From an uncultured Prevotellaceae bacterium (lineage in GTDB: Bacteria; Bacteroidota; Bacteroidia; Bacteroidales; Bacteroidaceae), in the NCBI GenBank assembly GCA_947176655.1, contig CAMWRK010000017.1, positions 1-16,198 of the forward strand: a DNA stretch of 16,198 nt. Direction: 5' to 3'. The position numbers and the translations under genes were made by a program. The notes below the pieces were generated by a model that saw nothing but the letters and a program-made list of their open reading frames with translations, ran no database searches and was not told where the DNA came from. Below are positions 7,207 through 14,630 of the stretch, piece by piece; the stretch's first letter is position 1, and each line of letters opens with the position of its first letter.

Positions 7207-7250
7207 AGTTATAATCGCAGTTTCTTGTATAAATCGCAGTTATAATCGCA
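7207..7250 (-). repeat. Three TGCGATTATAA-like boxes
   Basis: On the + strand, AGTTATAATCGCA occurs exactly twice (7207-7219 and 7238-7250), with a third close copy TATAAATCGCA at 7228-7238 between them. On the minus strand they read TGCGATTATAA, TGCGATTTATA, TGCGATTATAA. They lie upstream of the ATPase relic in that gene's orientation and just after a near-consensus minus-strand -7 box. They therefore probably belonged to the leader or operator of the lost gene. The function is unknown. Confidence 0.6.
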
Positions 7251-7256
7251 AAGATT
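7249..7256 (-). promoter_or_regulatory. Near-consensus -7 box for the relic ATPase gene
   Basis: The minus strand reads AATCTTTG, one mismatch from TAnnTTTG, followed within a few bases by the TGCGATTATAA repeats and then the ATPase relic. The order promoter, repeated leader boxes, gene remnant is consistent with one former transcription unit. Confidence 0.3.
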
Positions 7257-7448
7257 TCTACCTTAGCGTACTCTTAATCGTGTTTTTTGTATGGCAGTTA
7301 GTCCGGGGGTAGTAGGACGGAATATTTCTGATTCCTCGTTCTGAGTTATACGATATGCCGGCATTGGCAGATGTATTGCAGGGGTGCATTACAGGGAAGC
7401 AGCGCGAGAAATATCCGGTGTCCCCAATTATTCTTGCGATTTATTTTA

Positions 7449-7456
7449 TATCTTTG
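7449..7456 (+). promoter_or_regulatory. -7 promoter element TATCTTTG for the GH84 gene
   Basis: An exact TAnnTTTG match 69 nt before the chosen ATG of the GH84 gene, in an AT-rich context. A CTTG lies upstream at 7433-7436 but at a short spacing. The box lies downstream of the first in-frame ATG at 7355. This argues that the real protein starts at 7526, just before the signal peptide. Confidence 0.65.
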
Positions 7457-7525
7457 CATACATATAGGTGCGAAAGCTGCGCAATGACCGCAAACAACAA
7501 TACATTATTTATATATACCTTATTT

Positions 7526-9742
7526 ATGAGAAAACTATTCACGACACTCTTCTGCTGTCTGTCGGCCATCATCGCCACAGGCCAGACTGTTGCCATCTCA
7601 CCTCTGCCACAGCAGATAACCTGGGGCGAGGAGGCATTTACCAATGACCGGTCATTCTATCTTGTGGGTGCATCGAGGGCTGACAGCGATGCCGTGCAGC
7701 TGTTGGCGTCCAGACTGAATATCATTGGCGTCAGCGATAAGGTAGACGCCAGCAAGTTCCCCAAGGCTACGCCGATAGTCATAGGGGAACTTGGTGACAA
7801 GGCGGTGCAGAAATACAAGAAGCATATTCCGGCCAAGGCCGAGGGATACTACCTGCACGTGATGCCGGAGCAGGTGGTCGTGGCGGGGCGCGACAACAGC
7901 GGTACGTTCTATGCCGTGCAGAGCCTGTTGCAGATTATGGAGAGCCCGCGGGTGATGCAGTGCGAGGTGACGGACTATCCGTCGGTAACGGATCGCGGCG
8001 TCATAGAGGGCTTCTACGGCAACCCGTGGAGCCATAGCGACCGTCTACGACAGTTCGAATTCTACGGGCGGAACAAGATGAATACCTACGTCTTCGGTCC
8101 CAAGGACGACCCCTATCACCGTGCCCGCTGGCGCGAACCGTACCCTGCCGACGAGGCCGCCAGGCTGAAGGAACTTGTGGATGCCGCCCACAGAAACAAG
8201 GTGAAGTTCGTGTGGGCTATACACCCTGCCGGTGACATCAAGTGGTGTCTGGAGGATTCCGTCAACGTGGCAAACAAACTGGAACTGATGTACAACCTTG
8301 GCATACGCTCCTTTGCCGTGTTCTTTGACGATGTGTGGGGCGAGGGTGCCCGCGGTGACAAACAGGCCGGACTGCTGAACTATCTGACCGACCGCTTCGT
8401 GCGCAAGCACAAGGATGTGGAGCCGCTCATCATGTGCCCCTCGCAGTACAACAAGAGCTGGAGCAAGGGCGACTATCTCAACACTTTAGGTACTAGGATG
8501 TATCCAGAGGTGCGCATTATGTGGACAGGCAATTCCGTGGTGGACATGATTGAGGAGAACGACATGTCTTGGATTAACGACCAGATAAAGCGCAAGGCAT
8601 ACATCTGGCTCAACTATCCTGTCAACGACTACTGCCAGAGCCGCATGCTCATGGGCAAGACCTATGGCAACGGACTTGACATCAACGACATGGTCAGCGG
8701 TTTCTGCTCAAACCCCATGGAGTATGCAGAGGCATCCAAACTGAGCCTTTACAGCATAGCCGACTACACATGGAACATGCCGGCCTATGAACCCGTAAGC
8801 TCATGGGAGCGTGCCATGAAGGCTCTGATGCCCACGTGTGCCGATGCCTTCCGTGTGTTCTGCGAGAACAATGTGGATCTGGGACGTACGGGTCACGGTC
8901 TGCGTCGCGAGGGCGAAAGCCCGAACTTCGTCTGCGACACGCGCGAGAACATTGCACGCAGTTTCGGACAGCTGGTATGGGCTGCCGACGAGATGCTGGC
9001 CGACGAGACGAACCATCCGGAACTTCTCGGAGAGCTTCGCCCTTGGGTGGAGAGCATGCGTCTGCTGGGTCTGCGCGGCCAGCAGTATGTGGCCATGCTC
9101 GATGCCTTGGATGCCGGAGATACAGTGGCCTTCATAGGGCACTATCGCGCACAGCTCTCTCTGGAGCTGCAGCAGAAGGCCATCATAAGCCGCAACTATG
9201 AAGGTTCCATCGTAAAGGCCAAGCCCGTGGTAAGCGGCGATGTCGTCACCCCGTGGCTCAACGAGAACATGGCCTTGCTTGTCAAGAAATATGCTAAGGT
9301 GCACACCTACGGCCAGGAATATTTCCCGGTGCAGGCAATAGCAGACGGCGAATACTTCATCAAGGTAAACGGCGAGTATCTGACCAATGCCCAGTCCGGC
9401 AGCGACCGCGTGGGCGACTGTCCGGTGTTCTGTGCCGAACGTGATGTCATCAATCCGCAGCGCCAGCAATGGGTCATAGAGCTTAATGCCGCAACAGGAC
9501 GCTACAAGATATACAACAAGCAGGACGGACGCTACATCAACGAGACAGGCGCGTTCTGGTTCAACAAGGCCAACAACCCCTTCGACCCGCAGTGGCACAC
9601 CTATCTGCTGGAGAAGCAGAACGGGAAGTGGAGCATAAGGAATGCCGGCAATGCAGGACATGGCTACTGGCAGCGTGTCGGCAACCGCATCAAGGCCGGC
9701 GGCGCGGGCGAATATGTCTTTGAGATAGAGAAAATAAACTGA
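7526..9742 (+). CDS. Secreted GH84 beta-N-acetylglucosaminidase with trefoil-like C-terminal domain
   Basis: With the ATG at 7526 the enzyme has 738 residues and an N-terminal signal peptide (MRKLFTTLFCCLSAIIATG). Residues about 24-145 look like the GH20/GH84 N-terminal alpha/beta domain. The catalytic TIM barrel (about 150-430) carries 'RGVIEGFYGNPWS', 'GPKDDPYH' (K193), the catalytic pair D268-D269 in 'FAVFFDDVWGEG', 'CPSQYNKSW', and 'YIWLNYPVNDY' (W361, N363, D368). These match the substrate-contacting residues known from B. thetaiotaomicron BtGH84. GH84 enzymes cleave terminal beta-linked GlcNAc by substrate-assisted catalysis. A helical segment follows to about 600. Residues about 607-738 (GEYFIKVNGEYLTN, QQWVIEL, GRYKIYN, GRYINE) look like a ricin-type beta-trefoil, a possible carbohydrate-binding domain. 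It probably acts on GlcNAc-capped glycans or glycoproteins in the periplasm or outside. The peptidase gene follows after 48 nt. The frame extends 57 codons upstream, but those lack signal-peptide logic. Confidence 0.9.
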   Translation: MRKLFTTLFCCLSAIIATGQTVAISPLPQQITWGEEAFTNDRSFYLVGASRADSDAVQLLASRLNIIGVSDKVDASKFPKATPIVIGELGDKAVQKYKKHIPAKAEGYYLHVMPEQVVVAGRDNSGTFYAVQSLLQIMESPRVMQCEVTDYPSVTDRGVIEGFYGNPWSHSDRLRQFEFYGRNKMNTYVFGPKDDPYHRARWREPYPADEAARLKELVDAAHRNKVKFVWAIHPAGDIKWCLEDSVNVANKLELMYNLGIRSFAVFFDDVWGEGARGDKQAGLLNYLTDRFVRKHKDVEPLIMCPSQYNKSWSKGDYLNTLGTRMYPEVRIMWTGNSVVDMIEENDMSWINDQIKRKAYIWLNYPVNDYCQSRMLMGKTYGNGLDINDMVSGFCSNPMEYAEASKLSLYSIADYTWNMPAYEPVSSWERAMKALMPTCADAFRVFCENNVDLGRTGHGLRREGESPNFVCDTRENIARSFGQLVWAADEMLADETNHPELLGELRPWVESMRLLGLRGQQYVAMLDALDAGDTVAFIGHYRAQLSLELQQKAIISRNYEGSIVKAKPVVSGDVVTPWLNENMALLVKKYAKVHTYGQEYFPVQAIADGEYFIKVNGEYLTNAQSGSDRVGDCPVFCAERDVINPQRQQWVIELNAATGRYKIYNKQDGRYINETGAFWFNKANNPFDPQWHTYLLEKQNGKWSIRNAGNAGHGYWQRVGNRIKAGGAGEYVFEIEKIN

Positions 9743-9790
9743 TGTAGCGGGAGCGACAGAACAGTAGAACAACCAAAAACATACAGATAT

Positions 9791-11191
9791 ATGAAACGTA
9801 TTTTATCCGTATTTGCCGCAGGTGCAATGGCATTTGCCGCATCGGCTCAGAGCGGCATCACACCGGAGGTACTCTCTGCCCTGAGGCAGGGGTATGAGGA
9901 CAACTCGGCAGCACGTGCCCGACAGGGCATAGTCAGCACAGGCAGTTTCAAGAAGACGGCTCTGCGTCCAGATGTGAACACCACCGGAAAGAACACGTAT
10001 TTCTCCTTAGACATACGTAACACCGGCATAGCCAACCAGCAGAGCAGCGGACGGTGCTGGATGTTCACCGGACTGAACGTTCTGCGCAATAAGGCCATGA
10101 AGAAGTTGGGTGTGAGCGGCTTCCAGTTCAGCCACGTCTACCTCTTTTTCTATGACCAGCTGGAGAAGTCCAACCTCTTCCTTCAGGGCATCATAGACAC
10201 ACGCGACAAGAGCCTGGACGACCAGAACGTACAGTGGCTCATGCAGAATCCGTTGTCCGACGGCGGCACATATACCGGTGTGGCCGACCTCGTCACCAAG
10301 TACGGTCTGATTCCTGCAGAGGTGCAGGCCGAGACATGGGCCAGCAACAACACCAGCGAGTTCTGCTCGCACCTGAAGCGCAAGCTGCGCGAGATAGCCA
10401 TCAACCTGCGCGAACAGGCTGCCGATGGCAAGAGTGTGGAGCAGCTGCAAGCATATAAGGTGGAACAGATGAAGACCGTATACCGCATGCTTGTCATGGC
10501 CTATGGCGAACCTGTGCAGGAGTTCCTCTGGGCACCAAAAGGCAAGGATGACAAACCGCTGTCGGAACTCAGAAAATACACCCCCATGGAATTCTACCGC
10601 GAGTACTGTTCCGAGGCCGGGGACTTGCAGAAAGACTATGTCATGCTGATGAACGATCCCTCACGTCCGTACAACAAGGTATACGAGATAGACATGGACC
10701 GTCACCTCTACGATGGTCACAACTGGCTTTATCTCAACCTGGACATACGTGACCTTGCCCAGATAGCCATAGCGTCTCTGAGGGACTCCACCCAAATGTA
10801 TTTCTCATGCGACGTGGGCAAATTCCTGGACAGCAAGAGCGGAATGCTGGACATACAGGCCTGGGACTATGATGACCTGCTCGGGACGACATTCGGCATG
10901 AACAAGAAGCAGCGCATACAGACCCGCGATTCGGGCTCCTCACACGCCATGACCCTCATGGCCGTGGATCTGGACGAGAAGGGCAACCCCATAAAGTGGA
11001 AGGTGGAGAACTCTTGGGGAGCCTCCAGCGGACACAACGGATACCTGATAATGACTAACGAGTGGTTCAACGAATACATGTTCCGTGTCGTTGTCAACAG
11101 GAAGTACGTCCCCAAGAAATTCCTGAAGCTTGCCGACCAGACACCCGTCCGCCTGCCTGCATGGGATCCTATGTTCATGGAAGAACAATAA
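9791..11191 (+). CDS. Secreted C1B cysteine peptidase (bleomycin hydrolase/PepC family)
   Basis: A 466-residue papain-fold peptidase of family C1B. Catalytic Cys89 lies in 'NQQSSGRCWMF', with the oxyanion-hole Gln83 six residues before it. His385 lies in 'SGSSHAMTLMAVDLD' and Asn407 in 'WKVENSWG'. Length and motif order match bleomycin hydrolase/aminopeptidase C. Unlike the cytosolic lactic-acid-bacterial enzymes, this one starts with a clear signal peptide (MKRILSVFAAGAMAFAASAQ), so it should act in the periplasm or outside. The family hydrolyses peptides mainly from the N-terminus; the C-terminus here ends in MEEQ. It begins 48 nt after the GH84 gene with no promoter in between, so the two are probably co-transcribed. 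A strong hairpin terminator follows the stop. The symbol pepC is used for relatives, but the specificity is unproven, so none is assigned. Confidence 0.9.
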   Translation: MKRILSVFAAGAMAFAASAQSGITPEVLSALRQGYEDNSAARARQGIVSTGSFKKTALRPDVNTTGKNTYFSLDIRNTGIANQQSSGRCWMFTGLNVLRNKAMKKLGVSGFQFSHVYLFFYDQLEKSNLFLQGIIDTRDKSLDDQNVQWLMQNPLSDGGTYTGVADLVTKYGLIPAEVQAETWASNNTSEFCSHLKRKLREIAINLREQAADGKSVEQLQAYKVEQMKTVYRMLVMAYGEPVQEFLWAPKGKDDKPLSELRKYTPMEFYREYCSEAGDLQKDYVMLMNDPSRPYNKVYEIDMDRHLYDGHNWLYLNLDIRDLAQIAIASLRDSTQMYFSCDVGKFLDSKSGMLDIQAWDYDDLLGTTFGMNKKQRIQTRDSGSSHAMTLMAVDLDEKGNPIKWKVENSWGASSGHNGYLIMTNEWFNEYMFRVVVNRKYVPKKFLKLADQTPVRLPAWDPMFMEEQ

Positions 11192-11234
11192 ATGGGGCAA
11201 CATGGCATTGGCGTTGCGTCATGCCGTCATACAC

Positions 11235-11272
11235 AGAAAAGCCGGTTACGCGGAAACGTAGCCGGCTTTTCT
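11235..11272. terminator. Bidirectional hairpin terminator
   Basis: AGAAAAGCCGGTTACG (11235-11250) pairs with CGTAGCCGGCTTTTCT (11257-11272) around the loop CGGAAA, with one G-U pair. The A-rich/T-rich ends give a U-tract in either direction. It lies 43 nt after the C1B peptidase stop (+ strand) and 40 nt after the pflA stop (minus strand), so it can serve both convergent units. Confidence 0.85.
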
Positions 11273-11312
11273 GTTATTATCGCTAACACAGTTCTTGTTG
11301 GTGTTATGTCGT

Positions 11313-12062
11313 TCATACCACCTTGCAGGACAGCATGCCGCGGAAGAGTCCGACGGCATATTGTTTCTTTTCCGGGGACAGAGGCGGCGTGCCTTTGAGA
11401 GGATACGGGATTTCGAGGCTGTCGTATTTGTATTCGCCCATGACGTGGTAGGGCAGTATGTCCACACGCTCCACCACGCTGTAATGGCTGATGTATTCGG
11501 CTGTGCCCAGAAGGTGCGGGTCGTCGTCGTTGATGCCTGGGGTGACAACATGGCGTATCCATACCGGTTTGCCGGTTTTCTGGAGATGTTCCATCATCCG
11601 GTGGGTGTTGGTGCGCGGACAGGAGGTGAGACGGCGGTGCAGGCCGTCGTCCACGGTCTTGATGTCCAGCAGGACAAGATCCGTGACCTCCAGCAGGTGC
11701 AGTACTTCGTCGTTGAAGATAATGCCGCTGGTGTCTAAAGCCGTGTGTATGCCTTCCGCATGGCACAGACGGAAATATTCGCAGACAAAGCGTGCCTGCA
11801 TGAGTGGTTCGCCTCCGGTGCAGGTGACACCTCCGGTTTTGATGAAGTTGCGGTAGCGCAGTGTCTCCTCCAGTAACTGTCCGGCTGTCCATTCGTATTT
11901 TGCTGGTGCCTTGGTGTCCCATGTGTCGGGATTGTGGCAGAAAAGGCAGCGCATGGGGCATCCCTGCATGAAGGCAAGGAAACGTATACCAGGGCCGTCT
12001 ACCGTGCCGAAGGATTCTATGGAGTGTATGCGTCCGCGTATGGGCGATGTGTTGTCCGTCAT
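11313..12062 (-). CDS. pflA: Pyruvate formate-lyase activating enzyme
   Basis: From the ATG at 12060-12062 the product has 249 residues, the usual length of PflA. I prefer it to an in-frame ATG 45 codons upstream, because the extra part is low-similarity Asn/Pro-rich sequence and the family starts close to 'RGRIHSIESFGTVDGPGIRF'. The radical-SAM cysteines are C35, C39 and C42 in 'QGCPMRCLFCHNPDTW'. The SAM-binding 'TGGEPL' is at 82-87. The enzyme uses a [4Fe-4S] cluster and S-adenosylmethionine to place the glycyl radical on PflB, in the cytoplasm and only without oxygen. It lies 148 nt downstream of pflB on the same strand, with no promoter-like box between, so co-transcription from the pflB promoter is likely. 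The stop faces the shared terminator. Confidence 0.92.
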   Translation of the reverse strand: MTDNTSPIRGRIHSIESFGTVDGPGIRFLAFMQGCPMRCLFCHNPDTWDTKAPAKYEWTAGQLLEETLRYRNFIKTGGVTCTGGEPLMQARFVCEYFRLCHAEGIHTALDTSGIIFNDEVLHLLEVTDLVLLDIKTVDDGLHRRLTSCPRTNTHRMMEHLQKTGKPVWIRHVVTPGINDDDPHLLGTAEYISHYSVVERVDILPYHVMGEYKYDSLEIPYPLKGTPPLSPEKKQYAVGLFRGMLSCKVV

Positions 12063-12103
12063 ATAGTTTGAAGGGGTTGTCTTGTTGTTTGGAGATAAAC
12101 GAA

Positions 12104-12135
12104 GCCCCTCGCCTGTGTTGTCTGAGGGGAGGGGC
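12104..12135 (-). other. Hairpin in the pflB-pflA gap
   Basis: GCCCCTC (12104-12110) pairs with GAGGGGC (12129-12135) over an 18-nt loop. An alternative GAGGGG at 12124-12129 could pair with the same arm. On the transcript the hairpin precedes pflA by about 42 nt and is followed by TTCGTTTATC rather than a clean U-tract. It may reduce read-through into pflA or protect the pflB message from decay; both are inference. Confidence 0.4.
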
Positions 12136-12210
12136 ATTCGTGTGTTGTTTCCGTGTGTCATCCTGTGAGCCTTCAGGGGCGCATTGGGTGACATCAAGGC
12201 GGTGTGTCGT

Positions 12211-14451
12211 TTACATGCTCTGGTTGATGGTGCGACTCAGGACGTCCAACTGCTGTTCGCGTGTCAGTTTTACGAAGTTCACGGCATAGCCGGATACACG
12301 TATTGTCAGTTGTGGATACTTCTCGGGGTGCTCCATGGCATCTATCAGCAGTTCGCGGTCAAAGACATTGACATTCAGGTGCTGGCCGCCATCGGGCGTG
12401 AAGTAACCGTCCATCAGACTTACGAGGTTGGCCTTGCGGCTCTCCATGTCCTTGCCGAGAGAGGCCGGTGTGATGGCGAAGGTGTATGAGATGCCGTCCT
12501 TGGAGTGGTGGAAAGGCAGCTTGGCCACAGAGGCCAGAGCGGCTACGGCACCTTTGACATCGCGTGCGTTCATAGGGTTGGCACCTGGCGCGAAAGGCAC
12601 GCCGGCCTTGCGTCCGTCTGGCGTTGCGCCGGTGTTGCGTCCGTATACAACGTTGGACGTGATGGTCAGGAGGCTCTGTGTGGGAATGGCATCGCGATAG
12701 GTGCGGTGCTGGCGCAGATACTCCATGAATTTCTCCGTAATCATGATGGCTATCTGGTCAGTCTCGTCGTGGTTGTTGCCGAACGGGATATATTCGCCCT
12801 CCTCGATCTTGTAGTCTACGGCCAGTCCGGTCTCGTCGCGGATGATGCGTATCTTGCAGTTCTTCATTGCGGCTATGGAGTCGGTGACAATGGAGATACC
12901 TGCTATGCCGGTTGCGCGTGTACGTTGCACGTCGCCATCGTGCAGAGCCATTTCAAATGCCTCGTAGTCGTACTTGTCGTGCATGTAGTGAATTATCTTC
13001 AGGGCATTCACATAGGTCTTGGCCAGCCAGCGCATCATCTGCTCGAAGCGGGGCCAGAATTCTTCGTATGTAAGGTAGTCGCCGCTGATTGGGCTGAAGC
13101 GCGGGCCTATCTGCTGACCGCTTACCTCATCGCGTCCGCCGTTGATGGCATAGAGCATACACTTGGCCAGGTTGGCACGTGCGCCGAAGAACTGCATCTG
13201 CTTGCCTATCTTCATGGGGCTTACGCAGCATGCTATGCCGTAATCGTCGCCCAATTCGGGACGCATCAGGTCATCGTTCTCGTATTGCAGGGCGCTGGTG
13301 TCTATGCTCACCTTGGCACAATACAGTTTCCATGGTTCGGGCAGACGTTCTGACCAGAGTACGGTAAGGTTGGGCTCGGGTGAGGGTCCCATGTTGTAGA
13401 GCGTGTGCAGCAGACGGAAGTCTGTCTTTGTCACCATGCTGCGTCCGTCTATGCCCATGCCGCCGATGCTTGCAGTTGCCCAGATCGGATCGCCAGAGAA
13501 GAGATCGTTGTATTCCGGTGTGCGCAGGAAACGTACAATGCGCAGTTTCATCACCATCTGGTCAATCATTTCCTGAGCCTCGGCCTCGGTGATGATGCCC
13601 TTCTTCAGGTCACGCTGTATGTATATGTCAAGGAATGCGGAAATGCGCCCGATAGACATTGCGGCACCGTCCTGGTCCTTGACGGCACCCAGATAACCGA
13701 AATATGTCCATTGTATGGCCTCGCGTGCGTTGGTGGCCGGCTTCGTTACGTCAAAACCGTATGCGGCACACATCTGCTCAAACTCTTTCAGCGCGTTGAT
13801 CTGGTCGGTAATCTCCTCGCGGCAGCGTACTATCTCCTCAGTGAACTCCTGTATGTCTATGCGCTTGTGGAAGCGTTTCTTTTCCTCTATGAGGTTGGTC
13901 GTTCCGTACAGGGCTATGCGGCGGTAGTCGCCGATGATGCGTCCACGTCCGTATGCGTCGGGCAGACCGGTGATGATGTGTGCATGGCGTGCGGCCTTTA
14001 TGTCATCGTTGTATGCAGCGAATACACCCTCGTTGTGTGTCTTGCGATATTTGGTGAAAATAGCCTTGGTGGACGGGTCGAGCTCATAGCCGTATGCCTT
14101 CAGCGCGGCCTCCACCATGCGGATGCCGCCTTTGGGGAAGATGCCACGTTTGAGGGGGGCATCGGTCTGGAGACCTACGATGACCTCGCTCTCCTTGTCT
14201 ATATACCCTGCACCGTATGTACCTACGCTCTGTGGTAGTTTGGTCTCTGCGTCGTATACACCTTTTTCACGCTCAACATCGAACATTTTGGAGAGGATGG
14301 CCCAAAGTTTCTTGGTCTTTTCGCTCGGACCAGCCAGGAAGCTCTCGTCGCCGTTGTATGGCTCGTAGTTGTTCTGTATGAAATCACGGACGTCAATCTC
14401 ATGTTTCCACGCCGTGCCCTTAAAATCAGTCTGTAGGTTCTGCAACTGCAT
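12211..14451 (-). CDS. pflB: Formate C-acetyltransferase (pyruvate formate-lyase)
   Basis: A 746-residue glycyl-radical enzyme converting pyruvate and CoA to acetyl-CoA and formate, the central anaerobic pyruvate-cleaving step. The adjacent active-site cysteines are C408-C409 in 'GIACCVSPM', and the glycyl radical residue is G721 in 'RVSGYAVNF', 25 residues before the C-terminus. Length and both motifs match true pyruvate formate-lyase. The tandem cysteines separate it from glycerol or choline glycyl-radical lyases, which have a single one. The start MQLQNLQTDFKGTAWKHEIDVRDFIQNNYEPY is typical, with an A-rich leader and a TATCTTTG box upstream. pflA follows on the same strand. Transcription diverges from ddh across a 179-bp shared region. 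Confidence 0.97.
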   Translation of the reverse strand: MQLQNLQTDFKGTAWKHEIDVRDFIQNNYEPYNGDESFLAGPSEKTKKLWAILSKMFDVEREKGVYDAETKLPQSVGTYGAGYIDKESEVIVGLQTDAPLKRGIFPKGGIRMVEAALKAYGYELDPSTKAIFTKYRKTHNEGVFAAYNDDIKAARHAHIITGLPDAYGRGRIIGDYRRIALYGTTNLIEEKKRFHKRIDIQEFTEEIVRCREEITDQINALKEFEQMCAAYGFDVTKPATNAREAIQWTYFGYLGAVKDQDGAAMSIGRISAFLDIYIQRDLKKGIITEAEAQEMIDQMVMKLRIVRFLRTPEYNDLFSGDPIWATASIGGMGIDGRSMVTKTDFRLLHTLYNMGPSPEPNLTVLWSERLPEPWKLYCAKVSIDTSALQYENDDLMRPELGDDYGIACCVSPMKIGKQMQFFGARANLAKCMLYAINGGRDEVSGQQIGPRFSPISGDYLTYEEFWPRFEQMMRWLAKTYVNALKIIHYMHDKYDYEAFEMALHDGDVQRTRATGIAGISIVTDSIAAMKNCKIRIIRDETGLAVDYKIEEGEYIPFGNNHDETDQIAIMITEKFMEYLRQHRTYRDAIPTQSLLTITSNVVYGRNTGATPDGRKAGVPFAPGANPMNARDVKGAVAALASVAKLPFHHSKDGISYTFAITPASLGKDMESRKANLVSLMDGYFTPDGGQHLNVNVFDRELLIDAMEHPEKYPQLTIRVSGYAVNFVKLTREQQLDVLSRTINQSM

Positions 14452-14496
14452 AGCTTAAAGTGTTTGTTTGTTAATATTCCATATATTTGTATAATG

Positions 14497-14504
14497 CAAA
14501 GATA
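14497..14504 (-). promoter_or_regulatory. -7 promoter element TATCTTTG for pflB
   Basis: The minus strand reads TATCTTTG (CAAAGATA on +), an exact TAnnTTTG match 45 nt before the pflB ATG. A TTG triplet lies 20 nt further upstream on that strand (CAA at 14525-14527), within the expected spacing for a -33 element. I see no convincing FNR-type dyad. Confidence 0.65.
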
Positions 14505-14579
14505 TGAATAATCTGTAAGTGTGACAAGCAAACTATGGTAAAAGAACGAAAATAACACAGGAATGCCGCATGGTTGTTT

Positions 14580-14592
14580 CGACAAATTGTCG
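14580..14592. promoter_or_regulatory. Palindrome CGACAAATTGTCG at the ddh promoter
   Basis: CGACAA and TTGTCG form a perfect 6-bp dyad around a central A, ending exactly where the ddh -7 box begins (14593). Placed in the spacer region of the promoter, it could be an operator for a dimeric repressor. A short palindrome in AT-rich DNA can also arise by chance. Confidence 0.35.
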
Positions 14593-14600
14593 TATATTTG
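14593..14600 (+). promoter_or_regulatory. -7 promoter element TATATTTG for ddh
   Basis: An exact TAnnTTTG match 30 nt before the ddh ATG. A TTG at 14574-14576 is upstream but slightly close for a standard -33. The short leader is AT-rich and lacks a Shine-Dalgarno sequence. Confidence 0.65.
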
Positions 14601-14630
14601 CGCTGTTTTTAATAAATATGACACGTAAAG

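Larger units (their letters stand above)
6869..7448. other. Non-coding tract holding the ATPase relic and repeated boxes
   Basis: Between the AAA+ terminator and the GH84 promoter there is no intact gene. The left half contains the minus-strand ATPase relic (6901-7131). The middle holds the TGCGATTATAA-type repeats (7207-7250). From 7258 to 7389 a minus-strand frame of 43 codons is open, but it has no recognisable product or convincing leader. I see no tRNA, rRNA or insertion-sequence ends. Confidence 0.55.

Noticed and set aside
7207..7250. CRISPR-like short direct repeats
   Set aside because: There are only three short, unevenly spaced copies (19 and 12 nt offsets) with no spacers of constant length and no cas genes; leader boxes fit better.
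7258..7389. 43-codon minus-strand ORF between the ATPase relic and the GH84 promoter
   Set aside because: No leader, no recognised product, and a composition like the surrounding non-coding DNA.
7355..7525. 57-codon upstream extension of the GH84 frame
   Set aside because: The exact -7 box at 7449-7456 lies inside this extension, and a signal peptide begins right at the ATG at 7526. The extension would bury the signal peptide.
8801..9772. Long open frame on the minus strand (323 codons) opposite the GH84 gene
   Set aside because: It lies wholly antisense to a gene with clear GH84 motifs, lacks a leader, and its translation shows no family features; it follows from the codon bias of the real gene.
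12063..12197. 45-codon upstream extension of pflA
   Set aside because: The sequence is Asn/Pro-rich, unlike the family N-terminus, and contains the intergenic hairpin; PflA normally starts close to the motif RIHSIESFGTVDGPG.
12505..14238. Two long + strand frames (12505-13353 and 13405-14238) opposite pflB
   Set aside because: Both are antisense to a complete, highly conserved pflB; the Val/Ala/Leu-rich translations are typical shadows.
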